Source of the DNA: Gemmatimonadota bacterium
GTDB lineage: Bacteria > Gemmatimonadota > Gemmatimonadetes > Longimicrobiales > Gaopeijiaceae
Direction: 5' to 3'
NCBI GenBank assembly: GCA_029262115.1
Contig: JAJCZZ010000027.1
Location: 1-64,000, forward strand
Length of the DNA stretch: 64,000 bases
In this document: piece by piece, positions 17,659-25,764 of the stretch
Position numbering within the stretch: the stretch's first letter is position 1
Layout of the letters: each line of letters opens with the position of its first letter
The notes under the pieces: model-generated
Databases searched by the model: none
Seen by the model: the letters and a program-made list of their open reading frames with translations, nothing else
What the model was told of the DNA's origin: nothing
Made by a program: the position numbers and the translations under genes

Positions 17659-18846
17659 TCATCCGGCCCGGATAGGAACCGACCAGCGGGTCGTGTCCCA
17701 GTCCAGGTGAAGCATGCCGTCCGAGATCGAAATCATGAACCGCTCACCGGCCTCGTCCAACGATGAGCGGGTCAGCGCCGTGCGTCCCAGATCGCGCGCC
17801 TCGTCGTACTGCGTGCCCCACTGCTCGGTTTGTTCGTTGACGATGAGCGTCCCCCGCCCGCCCTCGAAGAGCGACCAGAGCGTGTAGGTGCCGGCCGGCA
17901 TACGCACGTCTCCGATTCGCAAGGTGCGGTTGGTGGTGAGGTGCGTCGCGGCGTTTGCGCCCGTCCGCCACACCGCGCCTTCCGGGACCAGATTCCCCCA
18001 GATCTCGCGGCCCCGCTTCGCGGGACGTGAGTATCGGATTTCCACCTCGGCGCCACCGACTGAAGCCGTGGCGGTCGCGGCCGGTGACGGCGTGCCCAAC
18101 CCCTCGCCCCGCGCGTCCATCGCCGCCCACGCGTCCGGAAGGGCGTCGACGTCCGGCTGAGTCGTCGCAAGCCTGACTTCCTGCCTCATGGTGGTCTCGG
18201 CCCCACTCACACCCACGACGGTGCCGTCACGTGTCCACACCTTCATCGGGTTGCCGAAGTAGCTGATGGACACCGTGTCACCAGCCACCACGGTCACGGC
18301 GTTGTCGGCCGCACGGGGCCGGTGCGACACAAACTGGACGGGGTGGGTCTCGTGGCTCGTGGCGGCCGCTTCACGAATCGCCTGCTCCATCGCGAAAACG
18401 GACACCGGCGCCCTACCCAAAGACGCCACAGCCGAACTGTCGATCGCGACCTCGTGCGTGCCGGCGTTCTCGCCGTCGTGGCGGGTCACCGTGGCGACGC
18501 CCTCCCCTACCTCGACGGTCCAGCTCTCGCGACTCCACCCACCCGCCGAATCCGCTCGCGACATCTCGGCGTCGAGCCGCCGGATCCTCCCGGTGGCCTC
18601 GTCGAGCTGCGCCGTGTAGGTCACGGTGTGCGTATTGGGGTTCCGGGAGATCAGCGTGCCCTCGATCGTGGACTCGGTGCGGGTGAAGCGCTCTATGCCC
18701 AGCGTGTCCTCGCCGAGCATCGAGACGTAGGTGCGTGCGTCGTTCGCGCCCTCGTCGCCGCTCTCGTCTCCCGCGCACGCTCCCAAGCCGAGGACCGCGA
18801 CGGTTGCTGCGACGATGGATCCGGGGATCCGAAGCTTGAGTCTCAT
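17659..18846 (-). CDS. Lipoprotein with C-terminal DUF2911 domain
   Basis: The 395-residue product starts with a signal peptide ending in lipobox LGAC (Cys24). The C-terminal part (about 259-395) matches DUF2911: VEIRYSRPAKRGREIWG, a VWRTGANAATHLTTN segment, MPAGTYTLWSLF, and WGTQYDEARDLGR. DUF2911 proteins are secreted beta-rich proteins of unknown function common in Bacteroidota and Gemmatimonadota. The N-terminal half (40-250) has no family I recognise. The ATG lies 3 bases after the dehydrogenase stop, with GGGAG inside the end of that gene, so it is the last gene of a three-gene operon. Confidence 0.82.
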   Translation of the reverse strand: MRLKLRIPGSIVAATVAVLGLGACAGDESGDEGANDARTYVSMLGEDTLGIERFTRTESTIEGTLISRNPNTHTVTYTAQLDEATGRIRRLDAEMSRADSAGGWSRESWTVEVGEGVATVTRHDGENAGTHEVAIDSSAVASLGRAPVSVFAMEQAIREAAATSHETHPVQFVSHRPRAADNAVTVVAGDTVSISYFGNPMKVWTRDGTVVGVSGAETTMRQEVRLATTQPDVDALPDAWAAMDARGEGLGTPSPAATATASVGGAEVEIRYSRPAKRGREIWGNLVPEGAVWRTGANAATHLTTNRTLRIGDVRMPAGTYTLWSLFEGGRGTLIVNEQTEQWGTQYDEARDLGRTALTRSSLDEAGERFMISISDGMLHLDWDTTRWSVPIRAG

Positions 18847-18849
18847 AGG

Positions 18850-20154
18850 TCACTCCCAGATCGAGGTTGGGGACAGCATGAGGTGGGGGACAGGATAACA
18901 GGACAACGGTGTAGCACGCGCTTCCGGAGCGAGCAACCCGGACGCTGCGGGCGCGGACTGCTCTACCGGTCCTCTTCCGGACGCCGGATCGAAATTGCCG
19001 ATCAGCTCGGGGGCCACCGTGAAGTGACCGTTGAACCAGATCCGCCCGCTGGCGTCCAGGTCGCCTCCTCTTCCACGCTGCTCCGCGCGGGCCCGAGCGA
19101 GCACCCGTTCCACCCGGGCCCGCGCTGCCTCGACGGGTGAGCGACCGGACTCATCCGCCTCCACGAAGATCGCCGACAGTGTGCCGCCGATCCCTTCGAC
19201 GCGGGCGTCGAGTGCCGGACCCGGCTCGCGCCCCAGCGCCATCAAGCCGAATGCCATCGCCCCACCCGCGTTGATGATGTAATCGGGCGCGTACACGATC
19301 CCGCGCTCGCGCAGACGTTCGCCGTCCTCCGGACGTTCGAGCTGATTGTTCGCAGACCCTGCCACGATCGCGCATTTCAGCTTCGGGATGGTCCGCTCGT
19401 TCAAAGTCGCACCGACAGCCGAAGGCGCGTACACATCACACGGCGTATCGTACACGTGATCAGGGGCGACACGGCTCGTCCCGACCGCCTCGGCCACCTG
19501 CCTCGCCCGGGCCTCGTCCACGTCACTGACGAGCACCTCGGCGCCCGCTTCGGCCAGAAGGTACGCGAGCGGAGCACCGACATCGCCCACGCCCTGGATG
19601 AGGATCCGACGCCCGCCCAGATCGGTCGAACCGAACCGGTGCCCCACCGCCGAACGGATGCCCGCGACCACACCGAGGGCCGTATACGGACCCGGATCGA
19701 CCGGCCGGTCCGAGCCTTCGGGAGGTAGCCCCACGACGCCCTCCGGAGAGACCCGCTCGATCTCACGGATGTCCGCCGGGGTCGTCCCGAGGTCCTCACC
19801 CGTCCCGTACGCACCCTTCAACGAGTTGAGAAGCTGTCCAAACCGCTGCAGCAGGCCGCGGCGCTCATCCCCCTGCATGGGACGAGGGACCGCGAGGACC
19901 GACTTTCCCCCACCGTACGGCAAGTCCATTGCGGCCCACTTGTGCGTCATGCCCTCCGCGAGACGTAGCGCATCGTACAGACCGTCCTCCTGACGCTCGT
20001 ACTGCTTCATCCTGCATCCGCCCACCGGCCGGCCGAGCGTGTCGTCGTGGAGGGCGATAAACATCCACGTGCCGGTCGGGGCATCCAGGGACGTGACGAC
20101 AGCGAGCCCGTCCCACCCCCTGATCAAGTCCGTCAGGGACGACCCGTCACCCAC
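18850..20154 (-). CDS. Leu/Phe/Val dehydrogenase (Glu/Leu/Phe/Val DH family)
   Basis: The product matches branched-chain amino acid dehydrogenases, which reversibly deaminate amino acids with NAD. Visible are DDTLGRPVGGCRM (38-49), the substrate and catalytic lysines in GMTHKWAAMDLPYGGGKSV (Lys72, Lys84), YGTGEDLGTT (117-125), and the Rossmann GVGDVG (188-193). At about 434 residues it exceeds the usual 350-370; the extra length is a C-terminal tail after FNGHFTVAPELIG with no known domain. I chose GTG 20154, which overlaps the end of the peptidase gene by 8 bases; an ATG start is not available nearby. The neighbouring peptidase suggests use of peptide-derived amino acids. Confidence 0.82.
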   Translation of the reverse strand: MGDGSSLTDLIRGWDGLAVVTSLDAPTGTWMFIALHDDTLGRPVGGCRMKQYERQEDGLYDALRLAEGMTHKWAAMDLPYGGGKSVLAVPRPMQGDERRGLLQRFGQLLNSLKGAYGTGEDLGTTPADIREIERVSPEGVVGLPPEGSDRPVDPGPYTALGVVAGIRSAVGHRFGSTDLGGRRILIQGVGDVGAPLAYLLAEAGAEVLVSDVDEARARQVAEAVGTSRVAPDHVYDTPCDVYAPSAVGATLNERTIPKLKCAIVAGSANNQLERPEDGERLRERGIVYAPDYIINAGGAMAFGLMALGREPGPALDARVEGIGGTLSAIFVEADESGRSPVEAARARVERVLARARAEQRGRGGDLDASGRIWFNGHFTVAPELIGNFDPASGRGPVEQSAPAASGLLAPEARATPLSCYPVPHLMLSPTSIWE

Positions 20155-21175
20155 CCGCCCCGCCCACGATCTCGTCGTAGCTCGCCTGATTCCACTGGGG
20201 TCGCTCGTCCGCGTTCGCAATCTCGACGCCCAGATAGAACAGGAGTTGGCTGATGCGCGCCGCCTTGTCAGTATCGATCCGATCGACCTCGTCGTCGCGG
20301 CCGTGATAGTCGTCGTGGACGCCGTTGAAGAAGAACAGAATCGGGACGCCCTTCCGAGCGAAGTTGTAATGGTCGGAGCGGCTGTAGAAGTTCTCGTCGG
20401 GCCACAGGTCGTCGATGGCCGTCATGCCCAATTCCGGGTGCGCGGCGTTGACGCGCTCCAACGTCGCGCCCAGATCCGAGTGCTCCTTGCCGATGGCCAC
20501 GATCGTGTCCGGCCAGTTCCTGCCGACCATATCCGCATTCAGATTCGCGACGATCTGTTCAACGGGAACGGTGGGGTTGTCCGCATAATACTCCGATCCC
20601 CACAAGCCTCGCTCTTCTCCACTCACCAGGAGGAAGATCACGGAGCGCCGGGGCGCCGTAGGCAGCGACGCGAACGCTTCGGCAACCTCCATGACGGCCG
20701 TGGTGCCCGAGGCGTTGTCATCGGCGCCGTTCCAGATGCTGTCTCCCGACTCGTCCGCGGCCCGGACGCCCACGTGGTCCATGTGGGCGGAATACACGAG
20801 GTACTCGTCCTTCAAGACGGGGTCGCTCCCCTCGAGGACGGCCACGACGTTGGGTGCGTTCCCGTCACCGCGCGGAAGGTCGTAGCGCTGGATGTAGCTC
20901 CCATCGGCGGCCCCGGCGGTCAGGCCCATGGCCTGGAGCTCCGAGGCGATGTAGCTGGCGGCCCGCTCGAGACCGGGGCTCGGGGTCAGCCGACCCTCCA
21001 TCGAGTCGTGCGCCAACACCCCGATTCTCCGGGCGTAGTCGGCCGAGGTGATGGTGGCGGCCGCCGTTTCAAGCGGATCGACGGCTGACCCCGGAGCCTC
21101 GGCGTCAGAAGACGACGAGCAGGCCGCTACGCCGAGTCCAACGAGAACCGACGCGGTGATGAGGGACGAGCGCAT
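20147..21175 (-). CDS. M28-family metallopeptidase lipoprotein
   Basis: Start ATG 21175 gives a lipoprotein signal with lipobox VAAC (Cys19). The mature domain has the M28 zinc aminopeptidase ligand pattern: YSAHMDHVG (His131/His134), NGADDNASGT (Asp152), VSGEERGLWGS (Glu187/Glu188), LNADMVG (Asp215) and DDYHGRDDE (His291). These enzymes remove N-terminal amino acids from peptides and here should act outside the inner membrane. At 342 residues it is a normal size. It heads the operon with the Leu dehydrogenase and the DUF2911 lipoprotein. Confidence 0.9.
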   Translation of the reverse strand: MRSSLITASVLVGLGVAACSSSSDAEAPGSAVDPLETAAATITSADYARRIGVLAHDSMEGRLTPSPGLERAASYIASELQAMGLTAGAADGSYIQRYDLPRGDGNAPNVVAVLEGSDPVLKDEYLVYSAHMDHVGVRAADESGDSIWNGADDNASGTTAVMEVAEAFASLPTAPRRSVIFLLVSGEERGLWGSEYYADNPTVPVEQIVANLNADMVGRNWPDTIVAIGKEHSDLGATLERVNAAHPELGMTAIDDLWPDENFYSRSDHYNFARKGVPILFFFNGVHDDYHGRDDEVDRIDTDKAARISQLLFYLGVEIANADERPQWNQASYDEIVGGAGG

Positions 21176-21274
21176 GGCAACCGACTTGAAAGGTGTGGGC
21201 AATGGGCCGGATCCACCCGGCCGGGGCGCACAAGCTGGCCACCCGGAAGGACGAGCGAAAGGCGCGCCTTGCCC

Positions 21275-22453
21275 TCAGCTTCCCTGCAACCGCTCGAGGA
21301 GCACCCTCAGCCGCGCCGGGTCGATGTGGGAGCGAAGCACGCGCCACCCTTCGGGCCCCTCGGCCTCGAGCCGGGCACGCCCGTCATCGGAGTCCGGTAA
21401 CGCCTCGGGTCCCACCCCGAACGGAAGGTGCACGACCTCGACCGTGTCGCCGGATTCCGCCATTTGCAGGACGCGCACAGCCGCCTCGTCGGCGCCCGCG
21501 ATCTCGAACCAAGACACCGAGATCACAGTGAGCCCGGGCACGACCAGCGAGCCCATCGTAGAATCGATCTGACGTCGCTCGCCCTCGTCGGAGGCGCGCA
21601 TCGGGCGGGAGAACTGACCGCGACCGGCCCTTCCCTCACCGCTCACCAGAGGGAGGGGGGGCGCCAGGTCCTGTCCGGTACGACTGGGGCGATCCGCCTG
21701 AGGCGCGCGCGCACCCGCCGACAGAAAGATCGGAGCGGCGGTAGGAGCGGGCGGCCGCGTCACGGCCACATCGACCACTCGGTCCGACACGGTGGGTAGG
21801 ACCGTCGGGGAGGCCGCGACGGTCGTAGCGGACCCTGTCGGCCCGATCCCGACGTCGACCTCACGTCGTAGCGAAGTCGCCGACCCACCCAACTCGGACT
21901 CGGCCGCCACCGTCCCGGTCGCGACCACGGCTCCGGGACCGGCAGCTCCAGTGGGACCATCTCCGGAATCGAAACGTTCCGCCACGGACCGAGGTCCGGC
22001 CTGCTCCGCCGCATCCCCTACAACCGCCACCGGCGCCTCGTCCAGAACGACCTCCGGAACCTGGGGGGCGACCGCCTCCATGGACGACTCGCCAGAGAAC
22101 GCATCAGCCGGCAGGTCCACCGTCTGCCCGCGCAAAACCCACCCGATGCCCAAGGCCAACACAACGGAGGCCGCCCAGTGGAAGTGCCGGATACGGGGGC
22201 TTTGAGCCGGCGCACCCGAGACGGCCGCTCGCCGCCTCAACTCCTCCCACGGTGGCATGGCCGACGCGACCGGTGCGGTCGCCCCGAGGATCTCGGCGGC
22301 CCGATCGCGCATGAGCCGCGCCTGGTCGAGCCGTTCGCCGCAGTCGTGGCACACCTCCAGATGCACTCGCACCTCGGCCGCCTCCACAGCGGGCAAAGCG
22401 TCGAGCGCGCCGTCGAGGTACGCATGAAGCTGGCCCTCATCCACGTGCGACAT
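21275..22453 (-). CDS. Anti-sigma factor with zinc-finger head (partner of the ECF sigma factor upstream)
   Basis: The first 45 residues contain a His31-x3-Cys35-x2-Cys38 zinc anti-sigma (ZAS) motif in VRVHLEVCHDCGERL. A single hydrophobic helix (about 88-107) would cross the inner membrane, and the long Ala/Pro/Val-rich periplasmic part (110-300) leads to a C-terminal domain (about 300-392) with beta-strand character of unknown function. ZAS domains bind ECF sigma factors and release them on an envelope signal. The ATG at 22453 has GGAGGGAG upstream and overlaps the sigma gene by 17 bases, so the two are co-translated. Confidence 0.87.
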   Translation of the reverse strand: MSHVDEGQLHAYLDGALDALPAVEAAEVRVHLEVCHDCGERLDQARLMRDRAAEILGATAPVASAMPPWEELRRRAAVSGAPAQSPRIRHFHWAASVVLALGIGWVLRGQTVDLPADAFSGESSMEAVAPQVPEVVLDEAPVAVVGDAAEQAGPRSVAERFDSGDGPTGAAGPGAVVATGTVAAESELGGSATSLRREVDVGIGPTGSATTVAASPTVLPTVSDRVVDVAVTRPPAPTAAPIFLSAGARAPQADRPSRTGQDLAPPLPLVSGEGRAGRGQFSRPMRASDEGERRQIDSTMGSLVVPGLTVISVSWFEIAGADEAAVRVLQMAESGDTVEVVHLPFGVGPEALPDSDDGRARLEAEGPEGWRVLRSHIDPARLRVLLERLQGS

Positions 22454-22973
22454 CGTCACTCCCTCCCTCCTCACTCTCGTATGCTTCAGCGAGCCTCGTA
22501 CGGGCCCGCGCCAGCGTCGTTCCCACCGCCCCGACCGAGAGTCCGGTCTGGCGTGCGATCTCCGGATAGCTCTGCCCCGCGTCCCAAAGGAGAAGCACCT
22601 CGCGGTCCCGCTCCGAGAGGCGATCCAGCGCCGCTCGAACCATGGCCCAGACCTCGGCGTCCTGCACCATGTCCGACGGGTCCGGGCGCGAGTCGCGCAG
22701 GCGCTCGGTCTCACCCTTCAAAAGCGTGAGGTGGCGCTTCCGCCGGACGACGGTCCTCGCCTCGTCACGCGCGAGATTGGCCGCCACCTGGAAGAGCCAG
22801 GCCCTCGGTCGCCGGGGATCGTTGCGGAGCGCTCGGACGAACGCCTCCTGTGCCAGATCCTTGGCGCGCTCCACGTCCCACACCTTGCGGGTCAGGAAGC
22901 GCACGAGGTCCGGATAGGTGCTCCGGTAGACTTCGGCCCAGTCGTGATTCACGCGTGCCTCGTCGGCGAACAT
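22437..22973 (-). CDS. ECF-type RNA polymerase sigma factor
   Basis: The 178-residue protein has region 2 (YPDLVRFLTRKVWDVERAKD and LAQEAFVRALRN) and region 4 (LSERDREVLLLWDAGQSYPE, then a helix-turn-helix ending SVGAVGTTLARARTRL), the complete layout of a group IV sigma factor without region 3. It should direct transcription of an envelope or nutrient regulon when freed by the anti-sigma factor encoded next. I chose ATG 22973, where homology begins; an upstream extension to 23162 lacks family character. The start has no obvious ribosome site, which may mean a leaderless mRNA. Confidence 0.9.
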   Translation of the reverse strand: MFADEARVNHDWAEVYRSTYPDLVRFLTRKVWDVERAKDLAQEAFVRALRNDPRRPRAWLFQVAANLARDEARTVVRRKRHLTLLKGETERLRDSRPDPSDMVQDAEVWAMVRAALDRLSERDREVLLLWDAGQSYPEIARQTGLSVGAVGTTLARARTRLAEAYESEEGGSDDVARG

Positions 22974-23176
22974 GAGGGGTGCGGGTGCCAGACTGCTGCA
23001 CTCCGTTCGAACCGCACCGTCGTGCCGTACACCGCACGAGCCCGGTGCGAGCCCTACAGAGGATGGGACGGCCCACGAACAGGGACTTGCACACGATGCC
23101 CGCATTTCGCTCATTCCGTGACCGGTACGCCTGCGGACTCGACAGGTGGACCGCACCAACACTTCGGAGGATCCTG

Positions 23177-24310
23177 GTGAAGATCGTCGTTCTAGGAGGT
23201 GGACGGGTCGGTGGCGCCATCGTCCGTGACCTCGCCTCGGTAGAGGACTTCTCGGTCGTGGTGGCCGACGTGGACCCGGTCGCCCTGTCTCAACTCGAAG
23301 CGGCGGGGGCGGACGGCATCCCGATCGACCTGTCGAGTGGATCCGCGGTCGACGAGGTCGTATCCGACGCGGACCTGGTCGTGGGGGCGGTGCCCGGGTT
23401 CATGGGGTATCGGACCGTGGAGCGGGTCCTCGAGGCCGGAAAGCCCGTCGTCGATATTTCGTTCTTCGAGGAAGACGCGTTCGGACTCGACCAGGAGGCG
23501 CGTGAGGCCGGGGTCCCGTGCCTCGTCGATTGTGGCGTGGCGCCGGGGCTCAGCAACATGATCCTCGGCAACCTCGAGGAGAGCCTCGACGAGACGCACT
23601 CCTTCCACTGTCTGGTCGGCGGCCTTCCCGTCGAGCGGACGTGGCCCTGGAACTATAAGGCACCCTTTTCCCCGGGGGATGTCATTCAGGAGTATGTCCG
23701 GCCTGCGCGGCTTCGGCGCAACGGCGCCGACATCACGCTACCCGCGCTCTCAGAGGTCGAGCTCGTCGACTTTCCTGGTCTCGGGACGCTCGAAGCGTTC
23801 AACACCGATGGTCTCCGGTCGCTCCTGCAGACCTCGAAGACGCCGACGATGGTCGAAAAGACCATGCGGTATCCGGGCCACGCCGAGCGGATGAGGATGC
23901 TCCGTGATGCGGGCTTCTTCTCCAATCGTGAGATCCAGGCGGAGTCCGGCGCGGTGCGGCCGCGCGATGTGACGGAGGCGCTACTGTTCGATCAATGGCG
24001 CTTCGAGGAGGGCGAACCGGACCTGACCGTCATGCGGATTACGGTGGAGGGCGTGAAGGACGGCAGCAGGGTGAGGCACGTCTACACGCTCCTCGACTAC
24101 TACGACCCCGACACCGAGACCTCGTCCATGGCGCGGACGACCGGGTACACGTGTACCGCGATGGTGAATCTGGTCGCGCGCGGCACGTGGTCCGAGCCAG
24201 GCGTCGCGCCGCCGGAAGTGGTCGGCCGGGACGGACCCTGTTTCGATTCGGTCGTCAGCCATCTGGAGGACCGCGGCGTCCACATCTTCCACCGCACGGA
24301 GGAGTTGTAG
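23177..24310 (+). CDS. Saccharopine dehydrogenase-like oxidoreductase
   Basis: The N-terminus MKIVVLGGGRVGGAIVRDL is a Rossmann fold with GxGxxG-type glycine motif, followed by a DVDP acidic loop and VVGAVPGFMG, as in saccharopine dehydrogenase / homospermidine-synthase-like proteins. The signature VPCLVDCGVAPGLSNMILG (about residues 113-131) is typical of the family (usually D-G-x-APG). The 377-residue length is normal. Such proteins reduce or oxidise lysine-pathway or related imino compounds with NAD(P). The GTG start at 23177 has GGAGG seven bases upstream. The gene is divergent from the ECF sigma gene with about 200 bases between. Confidence 0.83.
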   Translation: MKIVVLGGGRVGGAIVRDLASVEDFSVVVADVDPVALSQLEAAGADGIPIDLSSGSAVDEVVSDADLVVGAVPGFMGYRTVERVLEAGKPVVDISFFEEDAFGLDQEAREAGVPCLVDCGVAPGLSNMILGNLEESLDETHSFHCLVGGLPVERTWPWNYKAPFSPGDVIQEYVRPARLRRNGADITLPALSEVELVDFPGLGTLEAFNTDGLRSLLQTSKTPTMVEKTMRYPGHAERMRMLRDAGFFSNREIQAESGAVRPRDVTEALLFDQWRFEEGEPDLTVMRITVEGVKDGSRVRHVYTLLDYYDPDTETSSMARTTGYTCTAMVNLVARGTWSEPGVAPPEVVGRDGPCFDSVVSHLEDRGVHIFHRTEEL

Positions 24311-24360
24311 GAGAGGGCCATCGGAGCGGCACCGCACCGGCGGCCGCTACCGAATCGGGG

Positions 24361-24398
24361 GTGTGCGGTAGATCGGCATCCGCTCCGTAGCACCACAC
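24361..24398. repeat. Imperfect palindrome, related to other GTGGTGCTACG stems
   Basis: The left arm GTGTGCGGTA and the right arm TAGCACCACAC (24388-24398) pair imperfectly around a GC-rich loop, shortly after the saccharopine-dehydrogenase-like gene. The reverse strand reads GTGTGGTGCTACGGA, sharing its core with the hairpin at 24844 and the repeat end at 9208. It may serve as a terminator or be a dispersed palindromic repeat. Confidence 0.4.
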
Positions 24399-24447
24399 TA
24401 GATTCCGCGCTCCATCCCCATCCCACCCGCACAAACGACAACCGCCC

Positions 24448-24840
24448 GTGGGCCATTCCCTCCCAATCTTCTACGACTGCCTCAACTGCCCCGCCTATTG
24501 CTGCTCGTATCCGCGGATCGAGGTGACCCCCAAGGACATAGGTCGGCTCGCACGCCACTTCGGTGTCGACACGCAGACCGCCAAGCGGCGCTTCACGAAG
24601 AAGGGGGGCGAGCCCGGTGAGGTGATTCTCCGGCACCAGAAAGACGAGGTCTACGGCTCGGTCTGCAGGTTTCTCGATCGCGAGACACGGGGATGCACCG
24701 TCCACCCGGCCCGTCCCGAGATCTGCCGGGCTCATCCAGGCGCGCCGACCTGCGCGTACTACGGGTTCTTGATGGCGGAACGGCGCTATCAGGACGATCC
24801 GGACTTCGTGGCCCGGGCCTACAACGTGCCCGGGGAATAG
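24448..24840 (+). CDS. YkgJ-family cysteine cluster protein
   Basis: The 130-residue product has the cysteine pattern of the YkgJ/zinc- or iron-chelating family: Cys11-x2-Cys14-x3-Cys18-Cys19 in DCLNCPAYCCS, then single cysteines in SVCRFL, RGCTVHPARPEIC (the diagnostic C-x-V/I-x-P-x-R-P-x-x-C motif) and GAPTCAYY. The family is thought to bind a metal or Fe-S cluster; function is unknown. The GTG start at 24448 is followed by the usual LPIFYDC opening. A strong hairpin lies directly after its stop. Confidence 0.88.
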   Translation: MGHSLPIFYDCLNCPAYCCSYPRIEVTPKDIGRLARHFGVDTQTAKRRFTKKGGEPGEVILRHQKDEVYGSVCRFLDRETRGCTVHPARPEICRAHPGAPTCAYYGFLMAERRYQDDPDFVARAYNVPGE

Positions 24841-24843
24841 GTG

Positions 24844-24886
24844 GGGTGGTGCTACGAACCTGTCCCGATCGCTCGCAGCACCACCC
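24844..24886. terminator. Bidirectional hairpin between convergent genes
   Basis: A perfect 10-base stem GGGTGGTGCT / AGCACCACCC, with further partial pairing inside, lies between the YkgJ gene stop (24840) and the ABC ATPase stop (24912), which converge. There is no long T-run, so it may act by structure alone or with Rho. Confidence 0.6.
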
Positions 24887-24911
24887 TACCACTTACGCGC
24901 CTAACCACCCC

Positions 24912-25643
24912 TTACGCGAGGTCGAAGCCCGCCTCTTCCAGTTCCTGGGCGCGCTTCACGTCGTCCTCGCTGACCACCTGGCCATCGAACAGATGGATCG
25001 AGCGGTCGGCCTCGTGGGCGTACCGCGGATCGTGCGTCACCATGCAGATCGTGGCGCCGTCCGCGTGCAACTCCTGGAGAAGCTCCATGACCGCGTTGCC
25101 GTTCTTCGAGTCCAGGTTACCGGTGGGCTCGTCGGCCAGGAGGATCAGAGGCTTGCCGACGATGGCGCGGGCGACCGCGACGCGCTGCTGCTGACCACCC
25201 GAGAGCTGGCTCGGGTAGTGGCCCATCCGGTGGGCCATCCCGACGCGCTCGAGCGAGGCCTGCACGCGCTCCTTCCGCTCGGAGCCGGGCATTCCCCGGT
25301 ACGTCAGCGGCAGTTCGACGTTCTCGTAGACGGTCAGGTCGCCGATCAGGTTGAAGGCCTGGAAGATGAAGCCGATGGCCTGGTTGCGGATCTTGGCCCG
25401 CTGGCTCGCGGACAGATTCTCCACGGGCTCGTTGTCCAGCAGGTACTTCCCACCGGTCGGGCTGTCGAGCAGCCCGAGGATCGACAGGAGGGTGGTCTTA
25501 CCACACCCCGACGGCCCCGCAATCGACACAAACTCGCCGGTGCCGATCTGCAAGTTGATGTTCGAAAGCGCGTGGGTCTCCACTTCCTCCGTGTAGAAGA
25601 CCTTGCTCAAGCCTTCCAGGTGAATCAGCGCGTGATCGGCCAT
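24912..25643 (-). CDS. ABC transporter ATP-binding protein, MacB/LolD type
   Basis: The 243-residue ATPase has Walker A GPSGCGKTT (about 43-51), Q-loop FQAFNL, signature LSGGQQQR and Walker B LILLADEPTGNLDS, followed by the switch His in MVTHD. The LD-x(L)-S-x-SQ-RA-IRN-IGF-FQ pattern and the Leu-rich N-terminus are those of the MacB/LolD/FtsE group, which power FtsX-fold permeases in lipoprotein or efflux systems. No permease is adjacent; the FtsX-fold proteins at 40-45 kb in this window are possible partners in trans. ATG 25643 is chosen with GGAGG upstream. Confidence 0.9.
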   Translation of the reverse strand: MADHALIHLEGLSKVFYTEEVETHALSNINLQIGTGEFVSIAGPSGCGKTTLLSILGLLDSPTGGKYLLDNEPVENLSASQRAKIRNQAIGFIFQAFNLIGDLTVYENVELPLTYRGMPGSERKERVQASLERVGMAHRMGHYPSQLSGGQQQRVAVARAIVGKPLILLADEPTGNLDSKNGNAVMELLQELHADGATICMVTHDPRYAHEADRSIHLFDGQVVSEDDVKRAQELEEAGFDLA

Positions 25644-25764
25644 GGGGTCCGTGCCTCCGGTTGCCCGCAATGGGTACATACATACGGGTATAGACGGTGC
25701 CAAGCTGCGAATCGTTGCACTTGGTAATCCTGCGTCACCTACGTGATCTTCGCCACCCGAGGTT

